Shown here: one piece after another, positions 22,168 to 34,045 of the stretch
How the letters are laid out: every line of letters starts with the position of its first letter
Numbering within the stretch: position 1 is the stretch's first letter
From: Ascaphus truei
Lineage: Eukaryota > Chordata > Amphibia > Anura > Ascaphidae
Direction of reading: 5' to 3'
Assembly: GCA_036426205.1 (NCBI GenBank)
Contig: CM071570.1
Span: 57,456,926 to 57,520,925 of the forward strand
Length of the DNA stretch: 64,000 bases
The notes under the pieces: model-generated
The model's database searches: none
The model's input: the letters and a program-made list of their open reading frames with translations, nothing else
What the model was told of the DNA's origin: nothing
Made by a program: the position numbers and the translations under genes

Positions 22168-23450
22168 TCAGTTTTTTTATAATGATCAGTTTTTTACATG
22201 GTTTTTTCAAGTTTCTATGTCTTTTATTGTGATGTATGCCTTTTAATGGGATCAGTGTCTTTTGATATAATTATGTTGTTTTATGAATCTGTTAAAGTAT
22301 GTTCTTTGCTGGTCTGTATTAGGTTCATTTACTGTGTTATGTACAGTAGTGATCAAAGGATCTATACATCTTAGCATGAAAGGAAGGTATTAAGAACATA
22401 TTAGCTATTCTTGCACATAATATGGAAGCTTATTACTATGGCACATATTCTGTCTGTATGCCACCCACTTATGTCTCTGCCAGATTGTGCGCGCTTCCCC
22501 ATTCAGCGGTGGCGTTATGAGTCTCCTGTGTGGATTTAGCTAGTGGAGTGGTGCATTGAATCAATGTAAACAGAGAGCTACGGACAACTAGCACGCCCAT
22601 TGGATGGGAGATAGTGGGCGGGCATAGTGACATCACACGCTCTTGGAATGCACACGACGACGGAGGTAATACAGTGAGTGACACGCATACATTTTAGGAG
22701 GCGAGAAAGGCGCCAATTTCAAGTACGTAAAGGAGAAGACTTTAGGGTTTGGACTACTATGCCCCTTGAGGAATTCTACTATGACGAAACGCGTAGGGTG
22801 GCACCAATCAAGCTGGAAACAAGATGACAGAGCAAAGGTAGCAGTGGAGGATTACCAAGGATGTCTGAACTCCTGTACAGTGTTTTTTTGTGGATGGCCA
22901 CCACAGGAATTTGCTGTTAGAAGAGTTCTCCAGGACTTTATCCCCCACTCCATGACCCAGGGGGTCCCGCTGCTCAAGATACTAATTTTACTTGTAAGTG
23001 TTTACTGTTTTTATTACATTCTGCGTATAACGTTTGCTTCATTATCCCTTCTGCCTTGTTCTTCTGGGAGTATCCTGCCCCTTCAGTGGATGATCTACTA
23101 CACCATATGAGTTGGTTACTCGGGATTAACCGAAACGCCTATATTTCTCACTGAAAATGTGAAAAATATTATTATAATATTATATTATTTTCATTTATTT
23201 TTGTGGAATCCTGACAGTACTACACTATTTTTCTTCTTTTTGTTCTCTGCTTATTTTTCATACGTACCTGGATGAGAGTGAGCTTCGGTCTCTGTTACTG
23301 CTACTCCGATAGTGAATCAGGATCAAATTCATCCTACGGCAGCACCCATCACAGGACAGTACACTTATATATAATTTTTTATAATTTTTTCTGTTTTATT
23401 TATATTCAGTATTTTGCGCTCTACTCTTTGTCTTCATGTTGTTACTGATT
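22168..23450 (+). mobile_element. PLE 3' terminal region downstream of the endonuclease
   Basis: Non-coding sequence following the GIY-YIG stop, with a hammerhead-like motif at 22760-22800. It ends near TATTTTGCGCTCTACTCTTTG (about 23411). Other PLE units in the window also have a GCGC-containing tail near one end (AGCGCTAAA at 19845, AGCGCTCG at 32466, AGCGCTTTT at 45349). I infer the element ends near here. No target duplication was identified. Confidence 0.45.
22760..22800 (+). ncRNA. Hammerhead-like motif, partly degenerate
   Basis: CCCCTTGAGGA, then ATTCTACTATGA, then CGAAACGCGTAGGGTGG. GAAAC, ACGCGT and the CCC/GGG stem I are intact. CUGAGGA has an extra base (CTTGAGGA) and stem II is weak. 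Confidence 0.45.
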
Positions 23451-23699
23451 GAACGTTTTTAGGTAGGTCTGCAAAGAATGACAAACATAGTGCTATGGAG
23501 ACGTTCATTAGTCAAAGCATCATGGAGAGAACACGTGTCAACATATCAATGTGCTTTGTATCAATTGTGATTATGTAAAGTTCATTTATATCTCCAAGTA
23601 ACATGGAGTGGTTATGTACTGTACAGATGTAGCCAAGGTAGCACCTGCACTTAACGCAGAATACCACATTATAACGGATAATATCACAGATTTTTTATA

Positions 23700-24640
23700 G
23701 GATTTGAAGGCAGAGATAACACAGAATATGAACAAAATACAGTGAGCGCAAATAACAAAGAATGAGAAAAAGGAAAATGATTAAACTAGATAAATGATAA
23801 TCAAACAAGGGTCAATTGGTAGTCCAGATAGACAGGGTGGGTTGGGGGGAAAGGGATGGATGGCGAGGAAAAGATGTACTTGTGCGGATGGGGGATGAAT
23901 TGTAGATATAATAATGATAATAATATTAACACTCACACGGCAATGTGTGAGTGACTGCACATAAAGAGATTAATCTTCTCTGTAGCTCCTCAGACTGCTT
24001 CTCTGGTTCTGGAACACTTGGTTCTCTCAAGAATAGAGAAAATGCCAGGGTTGGTGCCAGTATGGAGTGAATACAGGATGCCAAATATATGCTATTAAAT
24101 GTAAATACACTCACATGGTACATGTGAGTGGAAGACACTCAGAGGGTTCCCAATCCTAGCACGGCTCACAATGATTAGCGGTGGGTTAGATGGTCACCTG
24201 GTGTCTTTATCCCATCACTCGTTAGGGTGGCATGCGACAATAGATACTAAGGTTCAAACAATAGATACCAAGGTTAAAACATAATATTTATTAACAAATA
24301 ACAACTCAAATAAACACTTACAAAAAAGAAAATGCACGTGTGGGCTCACAGCAGCATCCCTCAGTGTCCTGTTTGGGGTTGGTTCCTACTTCCGCGTCCG
24401 GAGGATGGGGCCACAAACAGCTGCTTCGGTGGGCTACGGTGGCCGACAGCATGCAAAATACCTCCACAGAACTACGCGTTTCGCTAAACAGCTTCGTCAG
24501 GTTCTTGTGGAGGTGTGGATTTGTAGGGATCACTATCCTTCTAATTTATTTAGGCAGCGCCCCAGTCCCTCCCTTATCAATAACACAGAATATCACAGAA
24601 AAACCCACCCTAATGCACCAGCGAGTGCAATAACCTGGAC
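23700..24640 (-). mobile_element. PLE terminal-repeat fragment, minus strand
   Basis: A minus-strand hammerhead (24460-24514) is followed downstream, toward lower coordinates, by sequence ending in TTATTTGCGCTCACTG (near 23740), comparable with the GCGC tails of the other PLEs. ACTCACACGGCAATGTGTGAGT (near 23931) and CACTCACATGGTACATGTGAGT (near 24109) are two small related palindromes inside it. No coding region is attached. The boundaries are approximate. Confidence 0.45.
24460..24514 (-). ncRNA. Well-formed hammerhead ribozyme
   Basis: On the minus strand a 13-bp stem I (ACCTCCAC-A-AGAAC against GTTCTGTGGAGGT, one bulged A) encloses CTGACGA, stem II GCT/AGC with loop GTTT, CGAAAC and the stem III palindrome ACGCGT. 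Predicted cleavage is after GTA. N7 of CUGANGA is tolerant in hammerheads, so all core positions are satisfied. PLE hammerheads with a palindromic minimal stem III are thought to work as dimers. This is the best ribozyme candidate in the window. Confidence 0.7.
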
Positions 24641-24999
24641 TCCATGTATGTGAAAAACTCTAATGGTACATTAAAAGGTAACACAACCTGAAACAAAATA
24701 CACTTCTCTTAAACCTATACCAGTACTAATATTGTGCACTACTACATCGTGATATTTTTTATTTCTAATATATCTTATCAGGAAAAAAAACATTTTGAGT
24801 TACTGTATCTGTTGTTTTAAAGCAGCAATACTAAATCCCCGCGCCCTTTTTTTCTACTTATTTTTTATTTGTAAAGCATGTGATAATATATAATTCTACA
24901 TTCTTACCTAAGCTGGCAATCATTTGGTGCTCCTGTTAAAAATTGGTAGAAATCTTGATTGTGTGACTAACATAATGGCTGTTTCAGTCGGCGTAACTC

Positions 25000-26700
25000 A
25001 GCAGCTACAACGTATCCTTATACAGGGTATTCCCCCCCCAATCGCAGATATAGTGTGGGGTGCAAGGGAACATTCAAGGTTACCATAGGTGTGGTGCATT
25101 ACCTGTTGGCTCGCAGGAGGGCTGAGCTTCCGCCACAGGGAACCTGGGGCAATTATACTAGTGGTACTCACTTACAATGCTGCAGCGCCTCCACCTGCGA
25201 TGGCTCCCACCAGAGGGGGAGTGGTTCCTCGCAGGACAATCAATAATACCATACACAGTGATTTATATATTAACTAATACCATTTACTGGGAACAGCATA
25301 TAACACATCATCACATCAATACCATAACATATCAGAACAGGTGTCCCTCTCTCGAGGAGACACTTACTGCGACGTCCAGCAGGACGCTTCCCCAACACCA
25401 GGTGATCCCACCCAGTGTCCAAAGAACCCCACCCAATGTCCCGCACTCTTGCAGAGAGAGGCAATGGGTGACTGCGCAGTCACTATTTATACTAAGGGCC
25501 CGTTGGTGCACTTGTGTGTTAGATAGTACCTGCCGAGCACTCCCGTGCTCGGATCTCCAACTGGCTTCACAAAGGATCCGTCGTGTGATGGTTCCTTCTG
25601 ATCCTACACCGGACTCCTTGCACGCGGACCGCCGAGGGCGATCCCACCCTGGTGACAGTCTCTGAGGACTCCAACTTGGATCCGAACCTCTTAGCAGGAA
25701 CCGCAGCGTCCGCTGTGTCCCTGTCTAATCTACCCTACCGTGACAGGATCCCTAACATAGGACCTGTCCCTACAGCACTAAATGACACTCCCCTAACTCT
25801 TCCCAGCCCTGACTGTTACTAAACTAATCCCAGCGCCTGCAGCAACAAGCTGTGACCCACTTGATGTGTGCAGCCAACGTGCTACACAACAAGGTGCCTG
25901 CCTGTCAGACCTCACAGCACTGACAGCCGTGACTCTGACAAGGCAGCACTACACTAAGGGCAGCGTCCCTATCTTGGGCCTCCCTCAGCACTTACCCACT
26001 AATCTAGTGGGGAGTTGGGGCCTACCTGGGGTGTGGGTACCTATATGGGTGCAGGAACTGCACTCGCTCCACGCACCCTTCCTTCCCTCACAGCTCCCTG
26101 ACTCCAACTCACTTAACTGATAACTATCAGCGCATGCAGCAACACCCTGCAACTTAACACTAAGTCCGCTGCTGCCTTTCTTCCCTTCTGTTCCCCAGCT
26201 CCCACTAATGCAAGTGACAGGGTCCCTAACCTGAGGGCTGTCCCTGGCAACACTCACTTTACTGGGGAGCTGAGCTATCTTGGGCCCTGGGGATACTGGC
26301 CTAGTACAGGGAGTCCCTGACTCCTGTACCCTACCTCCTTCCCTGGGCTGCTCCGGTCTCTGACTGACTAGCCTGCTCCAACTGACAAAAACCCTGTCTG
26401 CACACAACATTGTTGCAACTCTGCAGCATGAGAAGCTGCCAGCTCTATTGGCTTCAATGCTGCCTGTGACAAGGGTGAAAGTGCAGTCCCCAGAGGCTGC
26501 TGGGAATTGTAGTCCTTGGCAAAGCTCTTTTCTATGGTGACCGCGTGCGCGATCTTTCTTGCGCATAGGCGAAGCACGCACCATAACGAAGAGGGCGGGG
26601 CCCGCCGGGAGAAGTCGCCGTCCCCTTCCTCCACTGCCACAGGGGTAAGGCAGGGGCAAAGGAAGATCAGGGGAACCGGGGATGACCCACTTACACTAAG
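25000..26700. other. GC-richer repeat-like region, possible LTR on the minus strand
   Basis: The phrases GGATCCCTAACATAGGACCTGTCCCT (25747 on, shortened match at 26219) and other short segments recur loosely. The minus strand contains a consensus-like TATAAATAGTGACTG at about 25477-25491. The right border reads TGTAAGTGGGTCATCCCC on the minus strand, which could be an LTR start, but I found no matching end or target duplication. The 162- and 224-codon frames have low-complexity Pro/Ser composition and no domain. Confidence 0.3.
26496..26515 (-). promoter_or_regulatory. ZNF143/THAP11-type motif
   Basis: GCTGGGAATTGTAGTCC (minus strand GGACTACAATTCCCAGC) matches the ACTACAATTCCC core bound by ZNF143/THAP11 in vertebrate promoters. 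A CpG-rich stretch follows at 26540-26640. No gene is visible beside it, and repeats can carry this motif by chance. Confidence 0.35.
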
Positions 26701-26879
26701 ATAACATTATCTATTATTACAATTTACAGCTCAAACTGCTGGGAATATCGGCAACAAATGATCCCAAACAGGAAGTGTTAAAAAGATCCTGCACTGCTTG
26801 GGAGGTGTGTTAAAATCTACTATAGAAATCAAAGGAGGCTTTAAAACGCATTTAAAATTGCACGAAGAGTATAATACTT

Positions 26880-26928
26880 CTACTACTACTACTACTACTA
26901 CTACTAATAATAATAATAATAATAATAT
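26880..26928. repeat. Microsatellite (CTA)n then (ATA)n
   Basis: About eight ACT/CTA units pass directly into about seven AAT/ATA units. Confidence 0.95.
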
Positions 26929-27758
26929 AATTTTTTTTAAATCCGCAGGAAGTATTACCTAATACTACAGAACTGATTTATTAAAAAAACAAAAAAAAAA
27001 CCCATAAGATTTCACATGTTTTGCTGCTTTCAAGTATGTCCTGGGAACAAAATAATGTTGACAACATTACAAGTTATCAGATATGTCAAATTTATTAACC
27101 CATTAACCTTTCAATTCTCATTATCTGTTTTCTCACAAGTTGTTCCCAGTAGGAGGGTTTTAAACTTTGTTAGGGTGTAGAAGCATTATGCTGGCCTGCA
27201 TATGGAATTCTGTTTTCTCAGTATTGCAAGGATTCAAGTGTTTGAACTAATATTGTAAGTAGATAGACCTATTTCTAAGGACAGCTCAAGGTCTTTTTCA
27301 ATAAGAAAATTGCTTCATGTTGCATTAGGACTCTTAATTTAAACAAACAAGATTAAACTACCAGTAATGATACTATTACTGTAATGTAATATTACATATT
27401 GTATATTGTATCCGCACAGAACCAAAATGAACGTTATAATATTTAACTGTCTAAACAGATGAATAGATAGATCTGCTTATTTGGATGCTAAACTGTAAAC
27501 TCGGAAAAACAGTATTTTCTTGTGGTTGTAGAGAAATTGATATAAGCATTGACTGGCTTCAACGCCATGCTATAAATTCTATGTTTCCATCTCCAAATAT
27601 CATACAGTATGTCCTTAAAGCAGCAATGCCCCCAGAAGACTGCATGAGTTTAACTCATACAGTATGTTAGCATCTTGCCCCCTGAGCATGTTCTGCTCTC
27701 TTTTTTTTAATGCTTTGTTGGTGTTAAACATGCTGATTTTCTTAATCTCTCGCTTCTG

Positions 27759-27777
27759 AGGTTACCATGGTAACCTT
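27759..27777. promoter_or_regulatory. Perfect palindromic X-box-like (RFX) site
   Basis: AGGTTACCATGGTAACCTT is a perfect inverted repeat matching the RFX consensus GTTRCCATGGYAAC. RFX factors bind such sites in cilia genes and enhancers. No promoter or exon is recognised nearby, so its role is unknown. Confidence 0.5.
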
Positions 27778-29321
27778 AAAAGTGCACTAGGCTCTGGGGA
27801 GAGCTCTAGTTTAACATCACGGACACACATATTACAAACGTTTATATCGCCTAAACAAGAGAATCAAATATTAAAAATACAAATAGAATTGGAAAGGGCA
27901 AGAAAATATCCCTTAAAGTATGCTCAAAATAAAGTGCAAGAAAGGCAATCGGTATGTATTGCTGCTTTAATGCAGACACCCCAGCTCCTGTGATTCTGTA
28001 GTTACCAGTTAAGGTACAGTTCTTTCATTCCCCACTAAGGGAAACAAAATGGTGGTTTTAATCTTCTGCAGAAGAAATAGTTTAGAAAGGCGAAATGTAA
28101 TCTGTTGGAAGTGATACTGTCACCGTCACTAGTAATTTTCTTGGGAACCGGGGGATCACTGGAGTTCAAAATAGCCCTTTACAGTTCCAGGGACTCCTCT
28201 ATTCCAATCATGGGGAAATGGCATGATTGTTGTTTAAGTGTTAAAATCACTAAGCACTAAATATATAAAAAGAGAGGGCAAGTTAACCTAGCTACTGTAA
28301 TTCCGAAAAACTTTGCATGTGCTATCCATGATTAGCTAAACTAGGATCCCATTGTGGGATGAGCGAGTAAACTTTGCTTTGATTATGTGTGCATGGTCAG
28401 AGTTCTGCTTTATCCGAACAGCACAAACCGAGTTCTAAACACAATTAGCAGCTTTTAGCAAGAAACTAAATTATATAATAAATATTGTCAACATTATGAA
28501 TTTAGAAAAATTGTAACAGTCACCGAAACAGAATAAGTTAAAATGCAATTTCTCACCCGCCATTTTCTTATCACTTCCACCAAGATATACAAGTAAATCT
28601 ACAAGTTGTTGTTGTTGTTACACAGTGTTGTTTGTTACCGTAGTGGTTACCAATTTATTTTAATTTTAAATATTTAATTTCTCTTAAACGGTTCAAGCAA
28701 ATGAATTTCATGTTTTGTATCAAGAATCTGGTTGATGACATGTAGCATTTAATTTTTTTTATTCACTTAAAAAAATAATAATAATTCCAAGATGGGAGTT
28801 GCGCTAATTTAGTTCAAACTTATGTTAGATTTTAGTTAGGATGGCATAAAGGTACCCTCAAAATGTCACCGGAATCAGTCAAAGCGTTTGCCCAGTGGAG
28901 AGAAAACACAAACAAGAAAATTGACAAAAAAAACCCCGCAAATCGTCCATGAAGTCTAATTGATGTCTTCGCTTCTCTTGCATGCTCAGCAAACTACTGT
29001 AGATCAGAGCATAAATATGTTTTGTAGCACTATTTGTATTGTTTAGTGTTGACCTACACATTGGCTATAAATAGCATGAAGCTATGACCTAAAGATACTA
29101 AACAGTGATAAAAGCCATCGCAGATGGAGAATAATTCCCATTTAAAACCTGCACTTTCTAAAATGTAAAACATCCATTTTTATGGATGTATAAGTATTTT
29201 TTTTTTACATTTTTTATCCTTTAATGTTTTTATTATGAACAAATACAGTACTTTGGAGACTTTTTGCAATCTCTACATGATCTCCTTGTGATAAAACTAT
29301 TTGTCAATCCCAGAATCTACC

Positions 29322-29440
29322 ATTTATTTATTTATTTATAAAAATATTTTACCAGGAAGTAATACATTGAGAGTTACCTCTCGTTTTCATGTATGTCCTG
29401 GGCACAGAGTTAGGACAAATAATACATGGTTACAAATACA
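29322..29440 (+). repeat. Short interspersed repeat
   Basis: Contains ATTTATTTATAAAAATATTT, TACCAGGAAGTAATACATTG, AGAGTTACCTCTCGTTTTCA and TGTATGTCCTGGGCACAGAG in order, matching the copy at 13172. It continues into AGGACAAATAATACATGGTTAC, which the 13172 copy lacks. Confidence 0.75.
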
Positions 29441-30123
29441 GTTACATAAATGAACAGGGTATACATTACATTATATACAAGACATTGCATGCACAGTTAA
29501 AGAAAATATATATTTTATAACAAGGCCTGTTAAAAAAAAAGATTTCTCTTTTTCTTTTTGTTTGCCCCATTATTATGATGTTGTCATTAGTGGAACACCC
29601 AAAAACAAAAAGTATGTGATAAGCAAGCATACATTTCAATTGACTTAAGCAAACTGAATATATATTAATTTGCCACTGCACACATACTGTACAATAACTT
29701 ATTTATTTTAATATAGAGTTAAAGGGATTAGCTAATGTAGTACTCTGGTTAGCTATTTCAGGATTGTTGGCCCAGTATATTTTGTTCTTCTGTTGAGTCC
29801 TGTTGATGGGCGCAGTACCCATTTAAGGATTGTATACAGTATAAGGGTTTTATTTTTCAGCCATTTCTGAATGCATTATTTAGATGTGTATAATACATTA
29901 ATATTTTATAACAAATCAGTTTATTATGAAGATTTAACAGGTCTACTATAGACCCTGAATTTTAAAGATTGTTTAGATTCAGTTGTTATTAAAATTATGC
30001 TCATTTAGTATGCCAATGTTTATAATTTATGTGCCCTTCGCTCGCACATTGTGTTAATTGTCGGCTCTCCCAGCTGTTTTGCCTGATATGTAAGGCTCCC
30101 TATTAGCTGCTGATGGACAATAA

Positions 30124-30442
30124 GGCTATGGCCCAGCTGTCGGCGCTGCACACGCGCCTGCCAGGCTGGTAGCGCATGCAGCCGAGTTCCCCGGTCTGCA
30201 GTGAGCTGCAGAGAGAAAGACAGTTGGGCGTGACGGGGGAGGGACGAGGGGAACAGCCATGCCGTCACCCGGCAGGTTCGTCCTCATTGGCTGAACCACC
30301 AGGGGCATGGCCTAGCGCTCGGTCACTAGTATGCATCACAATTTTCCTGTGCAGGAGAAACTGCAGCCACCCCTTGCAGTGGGCCCGGCCTCATTGAGGG
30401 GCGGCTCTTGTCCCCGCAGTGCCCGCCAGCGGGGACCTAGCC
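30124..30442. repeat. Harbinger-like MITE candidate
   Basis: The left end TAAGGCTATGGCCC and right end GGGGACCTAGCCTTA are imperfect inverted repeats. The right end closely matches that of the better-defined MITE at 59157-59432. A 3-bp TWA-type flank is possible (TAA/TTA). GC-rich, no coding. Confidence 0.4.
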
Positions 30443-30500
30443 TTACATTGTTGGATGAGGACACACGAGCAGTTTCTTTTAGAAATTGTTCTTTTTGTTC

Positions 30501-30546
30501 GCCCTGATGAAGTGGCTATAGGTGTGGCCACGAAACACATAGGATT
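30501..30546 (+). ncRNA. Hammerhead ribozyme-like motif with CpG-decayed stem III
   Basis: CTGATGA (30504-30510) is the canonical core. Stem II is GTGGC/GCCAC, followed by GAAAC, then ACACAT in place of ACGCGT, then AGG. ACACAT is what decay of both CpGs to CA gives, so the self-complementary stem III is lost. Stem I is short (CC/GG). It suggests an old PLE terminal fragment at about 30450-30830. Confidence 0.55.
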
Positions 30547-30769
30547 TATTTTGCCTCACTGTTTGTGACTGTTGGACTTTGTATACTGCTAAGTCCTAAT
30601 GCTCTATGTATACTGAGAGCATATATAACACACATTTGCTGTGAGTATTGAGGTCCGGAAGACAAGCCCCCTCCCCCATCTGTGGATGGAAAAACTGGAT
30701 GGACGACATCAATGTGTGCCACTGCACCAGTCGGAGAAATCCACTGTTTGTTTGTAATCTGGTGACCCC

Positions 30770-31250
30770 CCCCCCCCCACCCCCTCCATCAGCTTAGACT
30801 GTGGGGAGTGAATATCGTAAAGAGCTGCAGTCCTGGACGAGTGTCATACACCGTGGTTAATAGGGATATTGAGCATTAGTCTAGATGGGGGTGAGTTTGT
30901 TCAGGGAATGGGGCGGGGGTATGGGTAAAGGGGGGAAGTTGTCCCAGGGAGACCTCCTGGATGGATGGCAGGAGGGGTTAACCCTATAATTACTTTAGTA
31001 GCTAGTAAAGCATGCTTTACTGGACATTAAGGTGGAGAAGGAGGGTAGGTAGTGTAGTTTTATGTTTATTTTAACCACTTTGTAGACCTTTGTAGCCATC
31101 TAATCATGGAAAATCATGACTGACACGTGGGCTGCTAAGTGGTTAATATGTACTGCAATGTATTTTAAATAATATTTTATTATTTATTTTAGGTTGATTT
31201 AGCTTATCTTTCTTATGTATATAATGGCCAGTATATTGGCCAATATATAA
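30770..31250. other. No gene recognised; C-run at the start
   Basis: A homopolymer of about ten C near 30768-30778 and otherwise AT-rich sequence with no clear repeat structure. Confidence 0.4.
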
Positions 31251-31495
31251 CAGTGGTGTGAAAAAGAAAGTACATCCTCTTTGAATTCCATGGTTTTACA
31301 TACCAGGACATAATAACAATCATCTGTTCCGTAGCAGGCCTTAAAATTAGGTAAATACAACCTCAGTTGAACAACAACACATGACATATTAAACTGTGTC
31401 ATGATTTATTTAACAAAAATAAAGCCAAAATGGAAAAGCCATGTGTGAAAAACTAAGTATACCTTATGATTCAATAGCTTGTAGAACCACCTTTA
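31251..31495. repeat. DNA-transposon-like repeat beginning CAGTGGTGTGAAAAAG
   Basis: The segment starts CAGTGGTGTGAAAAAGAAAG after a TATA-rich flank. It contains phrases such as CAACCTCAGTTGAACAACAAC and TGTGTGAAAAACTAAGTATA. I recall similar non-autonomous DNA elements in fish and amphibians, but I cannot place it in a family. No coding. Confidence 0.35.
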
Positions 31496-31690
31496 GCAGC
31501 AACCCTCTGCCTGCCTCTATTAACCCCTGACTGCCTCTGTTAACATCTCCCTGCCACTATTAATTCCTTTCTGCCTGCCACTGTTAACCTGCTCCTTGTC
31601 TGCCACTGTTTGCCCCGGCCTGCCTAACACTGTTAACCCCACCCCCGCCCTGTCTGCCAATGTTAAGCCCCTCCCCCCAGGTTCCTCACC
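31495..31690. repeat. Degenerate minisatellite, CTGCC...CTGTTAACC units
   Basis: Six to seven units of about 25-33 bases, each containing CTGCC, then C-A-CTGTTAA, then a C-rich linker. Confidence 0.7.
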
Positions 31691-31869
31691 TTTTTCCTTA
31701 ACACCTCTGCCCCTTACCTCAAGCCCTTTCTTGCCAACCTTTTATTAACCCTTTCACTGCCAAAGAGGCAGCAGGGCATTCCAGGGAACTTTGATGCAAA
31801 TCTCTTGTGTGACAAAAGGTTTAATCCTTTCATTCCGAAAACCTTTTCCATGTCTGTGCTTCACATTTT

Positions 31870-31963
31870 CTCACCGTCACTTCTGGTAGCCCGTCATCCA
31901 TCCACCCCTCATCCTTAGATATTCCCTCCATCTAAAAACATGTTTCATTTATAACATGTTAAA
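31870..31963. repeat. Left arm of a palindromic repeat split by the LTR element
   Basis: The sequence (for example CACCCCTCATCCTTAGATA, then TTTCATTTATAACATGTTAA) is the reverse complement of 55370-55530 (TTAACATTTTATAAATGAAA, then GATGAGGGGTG). The two arms were one hairpin before the LTR element inserted near its loop. The left arm may extend further out to about 31830. Confidence 0.7.
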
Positions 31964-33099
31964 AATATGTAGCCCTGTGTAATTTTGGGTTTACATACCT
32001 CTCTCATTCTGTGCAGTAATCCCTGTTAAGAGGGCAGGTTTGCTAGAAGTCATCATGGAGGTTTGCCCTCAACCCCTGTGATGTTTAAGGTGTAGCAAAG
32101 GAAGTGACAGCATGCTCTGTGTCCACTGTTTGTGACACAGGGGTGGGCCTTCTGGAAACTATATATTACGCATCACTTCCTAAAGTTAGTGTGTCAGATC
32201 AGATCCAGACAGTGCAAGTGTCTAGTGCAAGGGCTGTGAGTCTGTGCAGCTCAAGTGGCAGAGTGACAAGCTGACCCCACACTGTGTCCAGGGCTCTGGC
32301 ACACCTGGTAGCCTCCCTTAAGGGAGAGGTGTCAGGAGTATCCCTGGCTCTATTACAGAGTCAGGAGGGACTTCCTTGAGATGTGCAGCTATATGATGTG
32401 TGGCTAAGTACTGGCTGCTATGATGGGCAGTCTGCCATGCATAGTGGTGAAATAATAAGTGCAAATAGCGCTCGTGCAGACAAAATACAGTGATATACAA
32501 AATAAAACCTGTGATACAGAGTTCGATGAAGGTAGTCCTTTAGCTGCCTGGAAGGTAAATCTGGTATCTCCCAATCAGATAAGAAGTCTGTGGAAAGGAA
32601 CCTCCTATGGCGCTGAGGAATGAATGGAAGTGAGATCTTGTGCAAAAGTTCTTGTCTTGTGCTATTAACCTCAGGAAAAGAAGACAAAAAAGCGAAAAAC
32701 ACTACAATAGTGTATTACCCAGGGACATAGTATGGTTAATATAATGAGAGCAATTTATTCTATAAAACAATTGATATAAAACAATTAATATAAAACAATT
32801 AATCAAACAGATATGAATGCATATAAAACTTCCAAGCGCTTGTGCTTGAGGAAGATGAACTGCTCCGCCGTGGTAAAATTGAAATCCTACTCACCAGACA
32901 TGAGTAGGACATGCGCAATGGTTAAATGGTCTTTAACATCAGAAGACACCGCCCGCCGTGGGGTGAAACAGCCAGTTGATGCGGGAGGATCGCCTTCAAT
33001 GCTCGTAGTCTCTTTGCCAACAGAGTCCGGTCGATCGGCTCCACCGCTGACGTCACCGCCTGGATAGCACTGCTACGGTGTCCCTGAGAGGCCAAAAAA

Positions 33100-33151
33100 C
33101 CTTCCAACGCATTTCGAAACTCCTATTGATGGGTTTCTTCGTCAGGGATGG
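33100..33151 (-). ncRNA. Hammerhead ribozyme in the left arm
   Basis: The minus strand reads CCCTGACGA, stem II GAAAC with partner GTTTC across a loop containing CCCATCAATAGGA, CGAAATGCGTTGG. CUGACGA and GAAA are intact. Stem III is ATGCGT, one CpG-decay step from ACGCGT. Stem I is short. Confidence 0.6.
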
Positions 33152-34015
33152 TTGCTGCATGGGGCTTTACTTCTATATATACCCCAGATAGTTCAATTAG
33201 GATGATTATTTTGATTGAATTTGGGAAACACCCTATGAAAAGTCCTCTAATTGTACATAAATATGAGATGTGATGACATGGAGCAGTGGATTACATCAAA
33301 CATAAACAGATGAATGTAATACATTATATAAACATAAATTAAAGAAAATGCATATTGTTACAACAATCGCAATACTTATAGAGAAATTACATGTGATTAT
33401 AATTCATATACAAATCTATGGACATATGTCCAAATGTTGGACTGGGGATTCAAAAAGGGGGAAAGATAAATAAATCCCTCCTTATATATTAAATGAAACA
33501 TATGTCCTCAATATCTATGCAGATGGAACAATGAATTACAGCATTTACAAAATGATACACAAATTTGCATAAAACAGAAAATGTCTGATGCTTGAATCAA
33601 ATTTGACAAACACAAGGAGCCTGATGGTCAGCAAGCACTTATGTGGATGTTAAATAACACCCATTGAAGATATAATATATTAAGAGACTATTTTGGAGAG
33701 ACACACTTCCAAGGAATGGAAAAACTCAGGGTGTATTATGGTTATACTGTTGGTTGATGGTATTATAACTTAGTCAAAATGAATTTACTACTAACAATCA
33801 ATATATATTATAAACATGAATAGGTGATAGTGATAATAAATAATAATAGTATATTACAGTGATAGACTACATTTTTTAATAGGTGTAATTCATTAAAAGT
33901 TAATAATATTGAATTGAGTTTTTCCATTCCTTGGAAGTGTGTCTCTCCAAAATAGTCTCTTAATATATTATATCTTCAATGGGTGTTATTTAACATCCAC
34001 ATAAGTGCTTGCTGA

Positions 34016-34045
34016 CCATCAATAGGAGTTTCGAAACGCGTTGGA
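34016..34045 (+). ncRNA. 3' half of a hammerhead at the inversion junction
   Basis: Holds CCATCAATAGGAGTTTCGAAACGCGTTGG, matching the motif at 33100-33151 from its stem II loop onward but lacking CTGACGA. The sequence upstream of CCATC switches to the inner inverted pair. Here ACGCGT is intact. Confidence 0.55.

Larger units (their letters stand above)
26929..30120. other. AT-rich sequence without recognised genes
   Basis: Short frames on both strands look random. A partial short interspersed repeat lies near 27031 (TTCAAGTATGTCCTGGGAAC), a palindromic X-box-like site at 27759-27777 and a fuller interspersed repeat at 29322-29440. It could be ordinary intergenic or intronic host DNA. Confidence 0.5.

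Noticed and set aside
25177..26659. Frames of 162 and 224 codons in the GC-richer region
   Set aside because: Ser/Pro/Arg-rich composition, no domain, and overlapping frames on both strands. More likely chance ORFs in a repeat.
33620..34020. Separate MITE inside the 32443-34557 foldback
   Set aside because: The inner inverted pair shares a junction with the hammerhead and has no target duplication of its own. It is better explained as part of the foldback rearrangement.
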